DNA from: RGIG4608 sp045631445
Lineage (GTDB): Bacteria > Bacillota > Clostridia > Oscillospirales > CAG-272
Assembly (NCBI GenBank): GCA_045631445.1
Contig: JAZQUS010000054.1
Location: 21,418 to 85,417, forward strand
Reading direction: 5' to 3'
DNA: 64,000 nt
Shown here: positions 40,663 to 47,919 of the stretch, in pieces
Position numbering within the stretch: position 1 is the stretch's first letter
Layout: every line of letters starts with the position of its first letter
Made by a program: the position numbers and the translations under genes
The notes under the pieces: generated by a model
Told to the model about the DNA's origin: nothing
Databases searched by the model: none
The model's input: the letters and a program-made list of their open reading frames with translations, nothing else

Positions 40663-42435
40663 ATGAAGAAGTCGGTATTAATTGGTTTTGTTGCGGGCAT
40701 AGTCGCCATTAGTGCGGTAGTTGGCGGTGTGTTCTTGTTTAAACACGAACATATCGAAGTCGTTGATATTGCTATTGCTCCCACTTGTACAGATACAGGT
40801 CTCACTGAGGTCAAGCATTGCTTAGATTGCGGGGAAGTGCTTATTGTTCAACAAACAGTTCCCGCAACAGGACATACCGAAGTAATTGATTCGGCAGTTG
40901 CACCTACTTGCATCGCTACGGGTCTTACTGATGGTAAGCATTGTTCTGAATGTGGTGAGGTGCTTGTTGCTCAACAAATAGTTCCTGCAACAGGACATAC
41001 TGAGGTTATAGATTCCGCGGTTGCACCTACTTGTACAGCTACAGGTCTCACTGAGGGTATGCATTGTTTGATTTGTCATATGGTACTTGTTGCACAAACA
41101 ACGGTTGGAAAATTACCTCATGTTGAAGTTGTAGATGCAGCGATAGCACCTACTTGTACTTCTACTGGACTAACTCAAGGTAAGCATTGCTCGGTATGTA
41201 GTCAAACCATAGTTTCACAGACAATCATCGCAAAAACCGATCATAATTATGTTGTTGAAAGTGTATTGAAAGAAGCTACTTGTGCCTCTGTAGGAACTAA
41301 AAAATTGACTTGTGATAGTTGTTTTGCATATATTACGGAGTCTTATGAACTTGAAAAATATAGTGCCACGGAGATTAATAATCAAGCGTTGAAATATGTT
41401 GGTGAAATAACAACATACGACAAACAAGGGTATGCTTTAAGTATAGGTACAGGATTCGTATATAGTAGCGATGGAAAAATTATTACTAATTACCACGTAA
41501 TTGATGGTGCTTATTCTGCGGAAATAGTTATTAACGGTACTACATATACAATTCAAAAAGTTTTGGCTTATGATGAAACGATAGATTTGGCAGTCCTGAA
41601 AATCAATGCAAATAGTATTCCGTATGCTACAATTTGTACAAGAGAAATTCCCGTAGGTAGTACGGTTTATGCTATAGGATCTTCAAGAGGACTGACTAAT
41701 ACATTTTCGCGCGGAATAGTAACTTATTATAATCGTGTTGTTGACGGTGTAAGTCATATTCAGCACGACGCTTCAATTACAAATGGCAATTCAGGTGGTC
41801 CTCTAATAAATGAATACGGCGAAGTGGTGGGCATCAATACTTGGTTATTAACTAATTCTCAAAATTTGAATTTTGCTGTATTTACAGCTGAAATTGACAA
41901 TTTAGAATTTGGTACACCGATGTCATTGGCTGAATTTTATGAAGAAAATTTCAATCCTTACGAAACTATACTGAATTGGCTTTTGGACAACTATAATTAT
42001 ACTAGCGATAGTTGGATTGAATATAGATATCAGGAAAGCGGAGAAAGATTTTCCGTTTATTCCTTAACTTATTTTCAGAACACTAATACATTATCTCTAT
42101 TATATTATTATGTTTTTGACAACGGTGATGCTCGATATGTCTCTATAAATCTATCAGAAGACACAATATCTTCATGTCTTTATTATGCAACATATACTGA
42201 TGGTGATTATTCATACAAAGACAATGTAACTATGGGATATATAGATCCTTCATCTTTCACAAGGCATACTTCCATTGGTTATGAATCATCTGAAGGAGAT
42301 TATTGGACTATGTCTTCTCTTTTGATAACATACCAAGAAGGAATAGTATATTCCTTAGATTGGTTTGTAGCGTTTCTTGATGCTTTGGACTTTGGGTTTA
42401 CATTGTCCGATTTTGGATTCGTTATGTTTGAATAA
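40663..42435 (+). CDS. Membrane-anchored trypsin-like (HtrA-type) serine protease with cysteine-pair repeats
   Basis: 590 residues. N-terminal membrane anchor (residues 5-26), then five repeats of 41 residues (about 30-230), each with the pattern PTCTATGLTEGMHC.xC followed by a hydrophobic strand and GH. A trypsin-like domain follows: His278 in NYHVIDG, Asp308 in DLAVLKI, Ser377 in NGNSGGPL, the S1C/DegP triad. There is no PDZ domain; a C-terminal region of ~170 residues, rich in Tyr and Ser, is unrecognised. It probably works outside the cell in protein turnover or envelope stress. The repeats may bind metal or cell-wall sugar. Confidence 0.85.
   Translation: MKKSVLIGFVAGIVAISAVVGGVFLFKHEHIEVVDIAIAPTCTDTGLTEVKHCLDCGEVLIVQQTVPATGHTEVIDSAVAPTCIATGLTDGKHCSECGEVLVAQQIVPATGHTEVIDSAVAPTCTATGLTEGMHCLICHMVLVAQTTVGKLPHVEVVDAAIAPTCTSTGLTQGKHCSVCSQTIVSQTIIAKTDHNYVVESVLKEATCASVGTKKLTCDSCFAYITESYELEKYSATEINNQALKYVGEITTYDKQGYALSIGTGFVYSSDGKIITNYHVIDGAYSAEIVINGTTYTIQKVLAYDETIDLAVLKINANSIPYATICTREIPVGSTVYAIGSSRGLTNTFSRGIVTYYNRVVDGVSHIQHDASITNGNSGGPLINEYGEVVGINTWLLTNSQNLNFAVFTAEIDNLEFGTPMSLAEFYEENFNPYETILNWLLDNYNYTSDSWIEYRYQESGERFSVYSLTYFQNTNTLSLLYYYVFDNGDARYVSINLSEDTISSCLYYATYTDGDYSYKDNVTMGYIDPSSFTRHTSIGYESSEGDYWTMSSLLITYQEGIVYSLDWFVAFLDALDFGFTLSDFGFVMFE
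40750..41364 (+). repeat. Five tandem 123-bp coding repeats
   Basis: Units begin at 40750, 40873, 40996, 41119 and 41242, with an exact 123-base period (41 codons). The first four are most alike; the fifth is diverged. The shared core is AxAPTCxxTGLTxGxHCxxC. Confidence 0.92.
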
Positions 42436-42461
42436 ATAAAAACAAAATATTCAGAACGCCC

Positions 42462-42497
42462 AGAGCGTCTTGCCAAAAGGTAGGACGCTCTTTTTTT
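42462..42497 (+). terminator. Intrinsic terminator of the protease gene
   Basis: AGAGCGTC and GACGCTCT pair around a loop that can extend the stem, followed by TTTTTTT. Confidence 0.88.
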
Positions 42498-42512
42498 GCT
42501 TATGATAAACAA

Positions 42513-42541
42513 AAAATGGCAGGGATAAAACCTACCATTTT
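42513..42541 (-). terminator. Terminator of rnhA
   Basis: On the minus strand AAAATGG(T)AGG and CCT(G)CCATTTT pair with one mismatch and are followed by T-rich sequence. Confidence 0.75.
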
Positions 42542-42562
42542 CACTATTTTTAATTCTATTTA

Positions 42563-43003
42563 TCAATCAAAAAACGAATCCGCAAAGTCGGTTGCGAGCT
42601 TATCGCATCTTTCGTTATAGGCGTGGCCTGCGTGACCCTTTACCCAAACAAAAGTAATTTCGTGCTTATCTATGAGTTTAAGTAATTCTTCCCACAAATC
42701 AGGATTGAGAGCAGGGGATTTGTCCGCCTTTCTCCATCCCTTGTCGCGCCAAGAATAAACCCATTTTTTCTCAATAGCATCAATCATGTACTTTGAATCG
42801 GAATAGAGTGTTACTTCGCATTTTTCTTTAAGCGCAGAGAGGGCTTTTATGGCCGCGGTAAGCTCCATTCTATTGTTTGTGGTAGAACGTTCACCGCCCG
42901 AAAGCTCCTTCTCGGTCTTTCCATAAACCAAAATTGCACCCCAACCGCCTTTTCCGGGATTTCCACGGCACGCGCCGTCAGTATATATATCAACGTGTTT
43001 CAT
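42563..43003 (-). CDS. rnhA: Ribonuclease HI
   Basis: 146 residues. Catalytic set visible: Asp in DIYTDGACRGNPG, Glu in NNRMELTAAI, Asp in LYSDSKYM, and the late His/Asp in NERCDKLATDFA. Cuts RNA in RNA-DNA hybrids. The basic handle region (WRDKGWRKADK) is present. AGGAG lies upstream. Single gene between two convergent or divergent units. Confidence 0.96.
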   Translation of the reverse strand: MKHVDIYTDGACRGNPGKGGWGAILVYGKTEKELSGGERSTTNNRMELTAAIKALSALKEKCEVTLYSDSKYMIDAIEKKWVYSWRDKGWRKADKSPALNPDLWEELLKLIDKHEITFVWVKGHAGHAYNERCDKLATDFADSFFD

Positions 43004-43078
43004 AAATTTCTCCTAAAGCTTTTATATTATTATATTAACATAATTATAAAATAAAGTCAATAATTTTTCTTTCTATTG

Positions 43079-43107
43079 TTGACATTAATAATTATTTGAG
43101 GTAAAAT
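43079..43107 (+). promoter_or_regulatory. Sigma-A promoter of the COG0523 pair
   Basis: TTGACA (43079-43084), 17-base spacer, TAAAAT (43102-43107). The flanks are very AT-rich; I found no convincing Zur-type palindrome. Confidence 0.75.
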
Positions 43108-43146
43108 ATAAGGTGGTTAAATATTTTCAAAAAGGAGAAAACAAAA

Positions 43147-44295
43147 ATGAAAATTGATATATATTCCGGCTTTTTAGGAGCAGGTAAAACAACTCTTATT
43201 AAAAAGATGATTTCTGAAGGATATAAGAACGAAAAGCTTATGCTTATCGAAAACGAATTCGGTCAAATCGGTATTGATGGCGGATTTTTGAAGGAGTCGG
43301 GTATCAATATTACTGAAATGAATTCGGGTTGCATTTGTTGTAGTCTTGTTGGTGACTTCTCAGAGGCACTTAAACAAGCTATAAGCGCTTATAACCCCGA
43401 CCGCATTATAATTGAGCCCTCGGGCGTTGGCAAGCTTTCTGACGTAATTAAAGCCACCGAGAGCGTGCTTAATGAAAACGTTGTTCTTAATGGACTTACA
43501 ACTGTTGCCGACGTTAACAAGTGCAAAATGTATATGAAAAACTTTGGCGAATTCTTCAATAACCAAATTGAAGAAGCAAAATGCATCATTTTGAGCCATA
43601 CCGCAAATGCAAGCGAACAAAAAATATCCGAATGCGTTGCACTTTTGAGAGAAAAGAATGCTCACGCAACCATTATTACAACCGATTGGGACAAGCTCAC
43701 AGGTGAGCAGATTTTATCTGCTATTGAGAACAGCAATTCTCTTGAAAAAGAGATTGAAGAAATGAAGCACGAGCATCACCACCATCACCACGAACACGAT
43801 GAGCATTGCGATTGCCATGAGCACGAGCATAATCATCACCACGAACACGACGAGCATTGCGATTGCCACGAGCACGAGCATCACCATCACCACGAACACG
43901 ACGAGCATTGTGATTGCCATGAGCACGAGCATCACCACCATCACCATCATCACGACCACGATGAGCATTGTGATTGTGGATGCCACGATCATCATCACGA
44001 GCATCACCATCATCATCACGCAGACGATGTGTTTGATTCTTGGGGCATTGAAACCGCAAAGAAATATAGCATAGATGAAATAAATAACGTTCTCAAATCA
44101 TTTGAAAACGAAGAACTCGGAGTTATATTGAGAGCCAAGGGTATTGTTGATTCGGTTGATGGTGAATGGATATATTTCGATTATATTCCGGGTAGCATCG
44201 ATATCCGTCGCGGAAATGCCGATGTTATTGGTAAACTCTGCGTTATTGGTTCAAACATTAATAAAGATAAAATCAAAGAACTTTTTAAAGTGTAG
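43147..44295 (+). CDS. COG0523 (CobW/ZNG1-like) GTPase with large His-rich metal-binding insert
   Basis: 382 residues. Walker A GFLGAGKTT near residue 8, the family's metal motif GCICCS near residue 59, and DRIIIEPSGVGKL. Residues ~205-297 are an insert of His, Glu, Asp and Cys, built from 17-residue units DEHCDCHEHEHxHHHEH. The C-terminal CobW_C domain follows. COG0523 members deliver zinc or other metals to target enzymes; the insert should bind many metal ions, buffering or sensing zinc or nickel. The next gene is a second member, 8 bases on. Confidence 0.92.
   Translation: MKIDIYSGFLGAGKTTLIKKMISEGYKNEKLMLIENEFGQIGIDGGFLKESGINITEMNSGCICCSLVGDFSEALKQAISAYNPDRIIIEPSGVGKLSDVIKATESVLNENVVLNGLTTVADVNKCKMYMKNFGEFFNNQIEEAKCIILSHTANASEQKISECVALLREKNAHATIITTDWDKLTGEQILSAIENSNSLEKEIEEMKHEHHHHHHEHDEHCDCHEHEHNHHHEHDEHCDCHEHEHHHHHEHDEHCDCHEHEHHHHHHHHDHDEHCDCGCHDHHHEHHHHHHADDVFDSWGIETAKKYSIDEINNVLKSFENEELGVILRAKGIVDSVDGEWIYFDYIPGSIDIRRGNADVIGKLCVIGSNINKDKIKELFKV
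43798..44019 (+). repeat. Tandem 51-bp coding repeats for the His/Cys-rich insert
   Basis: Units start at 43798, 43849 and 43900 (51-base period) and 43960 (after a 60-base unit with extra His codons). All encode DEHCDC at the start. Small length changes fit slipped-strand variation. Confidence 0.9.
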
Positions 44296-44303
44296 GAGAT
44301 AAA

Positions 44304-45251
44304 ATGAAAAATCAAATTCCTGTTTATTTGTTTATTGGATTTCTTGAGGGCGGCAAAACCCATATGATTCAAGAGTCCATGGAAGACGAGAGATTTAATT
44401 CGGGCGAAAAAACAATGATTATTTCTTGTGAAGAAGGCATAGACGAATATGACGTATCTCGTTTTTGGGGCAAAAACGTGTATATAGAAAATATCGAAAA
44501 TGAAGAAGATGTTACACTTGATAGATTAAATAATATCGCAAATAAGCATATCATTGACCGCATCATTATCGAATATAATGGTATGTGGCAGCTTGAAACA
44601 TTATTTATGAATATGCCTGAAAATTGGGATGTGTATCAATGCGTTATGTCTGCCGAATGCGCAACATTTGAATTATTTAATGCAAATATGCGCTCCCTTA
44701 TGTTTGATAAGCTTTCTGCTTGTGAAATGGTAGTGCTTAATCGTGCTACTGATGATGCTAATCGCGAAAATATCCATAAGATTGTTAGAGGTGTAAATCC
44801 TCGTTGCGATATAGTTTATGATTATCCCGACGGACACATTGAATATGATGATATTGAAGATGAGCTTCCTTTTGACGTCGATGCGCCAATAATTGAAATC
44901 GATGATAAGGATTATGCAATTTGGTATCGTGATGTGGGCGAAGATCTTGCAAAATACAATGGAAAAACAGTGAAATTCAAGGGTATTGTTGCAAGAGATC
45001 CTAAAATGGGAAGCAAATCAATTATTGTTGGCAGACACGTTATGACTTGTTGTGCGGATGATATTACTTTTGCAGGCCTTGTGTGCAATTTTAAAAAAGA
45101 AGTAACACTTAATACAGGTGACTGGATATTGTTAACTGCAAAAATTAAAATTGAAAACCACCCAATGTATCAAAGAAAAGGCCCTGTGCTTTATGCGGAA
45201 TCAACTTCATTCGCAGTAAAGCCAAATCCTGAACTTGCAACATTTTATTAA
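44304..45251 (+). CDS. COG0523-like P-loop protein fused to a TIGR03943/DUF1980-like domain
   Basis: 315 residues. N-terminal GFLEGGKTHMIQ is a Walker A like CobW proteins, but the CxCC metal motif is missing. The C-terminal ~110 residues (KFKGIVARDPKMGSKSIIVG, then RHVMTCCADDITFAGLVC) match the conserved cysteine motif of the TIGR03943/DUF1980 family, which in other Firmicutes pairs with permeases near zinc-regulated COG0523 genes. It follows the His-rich GTPase with 8 bases between, so a joint metal-handling role is likely. No permease partner is next to it. Confidence 0.72.
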   Translation: MKNQIPVYLFIGFLEGGKTHMIQESMEDERFNSGEKTMIISCEEGIDEYDVSRFWGKNVYIENIENEEDVTLDRLNNIANKHIIDRIIIEYNGMWQLETLFMNMPENWDVYQCVMSAECATFELFNANMRSLMFDKLSACEMVVLNRATDDANRENIHKIVRGVNPRCDIVYDYPDGHIEYDDIEDELPFDVDAPIIEIDDKDYAIWYRDVGEDLAKYNGKTVKFKGIVARDPKMGSKSIIVGRHVMTCCADDITFAGLVCNFKKEVTLNTGDWILLTAKIKIENHPMYQRKGPVLYAESTSFAVKPNPELATFY

Positions 45252-45268
45252 TTAACGTAGGAGAGAAA

Positions 45269-45943
45269 ATGAGCAATATTTTTGTTAATAACAAAAAGTT
45301 AATATTAAAATCACTCATATTTATGAGTTTTCTTGTTGCGCTTGTTTTTCTCTTTGTTTTGATAATTAATCAAAATATTGTTGCTAAAACAAATGATAAT
45401 ATTTACTCAGTTAATGAGCTTATTAAATTAGATGACGATTTTGATTGTATTATTATTTTGGGCGCAGGTGTTAAAGCCAATGGCTCTCCAACTGATATGC
45501 TGCGAGATAGACTTATTGCAGGCTTTGAAGCTTACAAATATTTAAAAAATGTACATATTTTAAATAGTGGTGATAGTCAATATTTTGATTATCGTGAAAC
45601 TGCAGTTATGCATAGCTTTTTGCTTGAAAAGGGTGCTGAAGAAACGAGCATTATCGATGATGGCTACGGACTTTCGACCTATGAGAGCATTTGGCGTGCA
45701 AAGAATGTCTATGGGTTTAATAAAATTTTGATAGTAAGTCAAAAATATCATTTGCATAGAGCAATATATATAGCAAATGAACTTGGAATGACCGCCTATG
45801 GACTTGATGGAGCGCTCACAACATATGGTAAACAACCTTTATATAGTTTTAGAGAATGGTTGGCTCGTATAAAGGATATGATATATTCAGAAATGCAGCC
45901 AATTCCAAAATATACTGAAAAATGGGAGGGAATATATGAATAA
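45269..45943 (+). CDS. SanA/YdcF-like (DUF218) membrane protein
   Basis: 224 residues. One N-terminal span (about residues 12-33), then a DUF218 domain: CIIILGAGVKANGSPTDMLRDRL, SGDSQYFDYRETAVMHSFL, DGYGLSTYESIWRAK and VSQKYHLHRAIYIA. SanA-type proteins act at the envelope and affect barrier function or polysaccharide metabolism, with no settled reaction. Overlaps uvrB by 8 bases. Confidence 0.83.
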   Translation: MSNIFVNNKKLILKSLIFMSFLVALVFLFVLIINQNIVAKTNDNIYSVNELIKLDDDFDCIIILGAGVKANGSPTDMLRDRLIAGFEAYKYLKNVHILNSGDSQYFDYRETAVMHSFLLEKGAEETSIIDDGYGLSTYESIWRAKNVYGFNKILIVSQKYHLHRAIYIANELGMTAYGLDGALTTYGKQPLYSFREWLARIKDMIYSEMQPIPKYTEKWEGIYE

Positions 45944-47906
45944 ATTTAAACTTGTTTCCCCCTATAGCCCAACGGGTGACCAACCTCAAGCAATCGAAAC
46001 TCTTACAAATGGTGTTTTGCGTGGCGATAGAATGCAAACACTTTTAGGTGTTACCGGTTCAGGAAAAACATTTACAATGGCAAATATAATTGCCAACGTA
46101 AACAGACCAACACTCGTTTTGGCTCACAACAAAACACTTGCCGCGCAGCTTTGTTCGGAATTTAGAGAATTCTTTCCCGAAAATGCGGTTGAATATTTTG
46201 TATCCTATTACGATTACTACCAACCTGAAGCATATATTCCGGGCAAGGACGTTTATATAGAAAAAGATGCATTAATTAATGATGAAATTGATATGCTAAG
46301 ACATAGCGCAACATCATCCTTATTTGAGCGCAGAGACGTAATAATTGTTGCATCAGTTTCTTGTATATATTCACTCGGTGACCCCGATGAATATAAAAAT
46401 CTCGTTATTGACCTTCGTCCAGGAATGGAAATGTCGAGAGATCAGTTAATAAGAAGACTGATTTCCATCAGTTACGATAGAAATGATATTAATTTTGTTA
46501 GAGATAATTTCCGCGTTCGTGGAGATACGGTCGAAATCCTTCCTGCTTCAAGTCACGATAAGGCAATTCGAGTGGAGTTTTTCGGTGATGAAATTGATAG
46601 AATTTCAGAAATCAATATTGTAACGGGTGAAGTGTTAAGAATTATGTCTTACGTCCCCATTTTTCCTGCAACTCACTATGCGGTATCCGATGATAAGAGA
46701 GAAAATGCGATTAATGAGATATTGCAGGAAATGAATGAGCGCGTTGCCTATTTTCAAAGCCAAAACAAATACCTTGAAGCGCAACGAATCAGCGAGCGCG
46801 TGAAATATGATATGGAAATGCTTCGCGAGGTTGGATTTTGTTCAGGTGTTGAAAATTATTCACGCGTACTTTCAGGCAGACCTATTGGTAGCACGCCCTA
46901 TACCTTACTTGATTATTTGCCCGATGATTACTTGCTTTTGGTTGATGAATCCCATGTTTCACTTCCGCAAGTTAGAGGTATGAGTGGCGGTGATGTAGCA
47001 AGGAAGAAAAATCTTATTGATTTTGGTTTCCGTTTGCCGTCTGCCTACGATAATAGACCTCTTAAATTCGATGAATTCGAAGATAAAATTAACCAAGCCA
47101 TTTTTGTTAGTGCCACTCCGGGTGAATATGAAAAAGAGCATTCAACGCAAGTGGTTGAACAAATTATTCGTCCAACTGGACTTATTGATCCTGAAATTAT
47201 TGTACGTCCCATTGAAGGTCAGGTAGATGATCTTATGGGTGAAATCAAAATCCGCGCAGAAAGAAACGAGAGAGTTCTCGTTACAACCTTAACCAAGAAA
47301 ATGGCGGAAGATTTAACGGAGTATTTTGAAAATAACGGCATTAAGGTTAGATACATTCACTTTAATGTTGATACAATGGAGCGAATGGAAATAATACGCG
47401 ACCTTCGTCTCGGCAAATTTGATGTGCTTGTTGGAATTAACCTTCTTCGAGAGGGACTTGATATTCCCGAGGTTTCACTCGTTGCTATACTTGATGCGGA
47501 TAAAGAAGGCTTTTTGCGCGCAGAAACATCTTTGATTCAGACTATTGGACGAGCTGCTCGAAATGCAGAAGGTAAAGTTATTATGTATGCTGACAAAATA
47601 ACCGGTTCTATGGAGCGTGCTATTGCAGAAACCAATCGTCGTCGTAAAATACAAAGTGATTATAATACTGCTAATGGAATCACTCCTAAAACAATTGTTA
47701 AGGGCGTTCGTGATCTTATTGAAATAGGATCATCCGATGAAGAAAAGGTAAATAAAAAGAATAAAAATAAAGCAAAAATGAGCAAGAAAGAAAAAGATGC
47801 ACTTATTGAAAAGCTCACTAAAGAAATGAAGGAAGCTGCTCGTCATCTTGAATTTGAAAAAGCTGCATTTTTGCGTGATAAAATATCAGAAATTAGAAAT
47901 AATTAA
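45936..47906 (+). CDS. uvrB: Excinuclease ABC subunit B
   Basis: 656 residues. Walker A GVTGSGKT near residue 39, the beta-hairpin YYDYYQPEAYIPGKDVYIEKD that probes damage, DESHVSLPQ, helicase motif QTIGRAARN and a C-terminal UvrC-binding UVR domain. Verifies lesions loaded by UvrA. GGGAGG lies upstream inside the previous gene's end. Confidence 0.97.
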   Translation: MNKFKLVSPYSPTGDQPQAIETLTNGVLRGDRMQTLLGVTGSGKTFTMANIIANVNRPTLVLAHNKTLAAQLCSEFREFFPENAVEYFVSYYDYYQPEAYIPGKDVYIEKDALINDEIDMLRHSATSSLFERRDVIIVASVSCIYSLGDPDEYKNLVIDLRPGMEMSRDQLIRRLISISYDRNDINFVRDNFRVRGDTVEILPASSHDKAIRVEFFGDEIDRISEINIVTGEVLRIMSYVPIFPATHYAVSDDKRENAINEILQEMNERVAYFQSQNKYLEAQRISERVKYDMEMLREVGFCSGVENYSRVLSGRPIGSTPYTLLDYLPDDYLLLVDESHVSLPQVRGMSGGDVARKKNLIDFGFRLPSAYDNRPLKFDEFEDKINQAIFVSATPGEYEKEHSTQVVEQIIRPTGLIDPEIIVRPIEGQVDDLMGEIKIRAERNERVLVTTLTKKMAEDLTEYFENNGIKVRYIHFNVDTMERMEIIRDLRLGKFDVLVGINLLREGLDIPEVSLVAILDADKEGFLRAETSLIQTIGRAARNAEGKVIMYADKITGSMERAIAETNRRRKIQSDYNTANGITPKTIVKGVRDLIEIGSSDEEKVNKKNKNKAKMSKKEKDALIEKLTKEMKEAARHLEFEKAAFLRDKISEIRNN

Positions 47907-47919
47907 TAAAGGAAATAAA

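Noticed and set aside
43798..44019. Regular repeats that could be mistaken for a CRISPR array
   Set aside because: Units are contiguous, in frame with the GTPase gene and have no unique spacers; the same applies to 40750-41364.
43714..44059. Minus-strand open frames rich in Met/Val or Arg/Asp opposite the His-rich insert
   Set aside because: They only reflect the repetitive His/Glu/Asp codons of the plus-strand GTPase gene.
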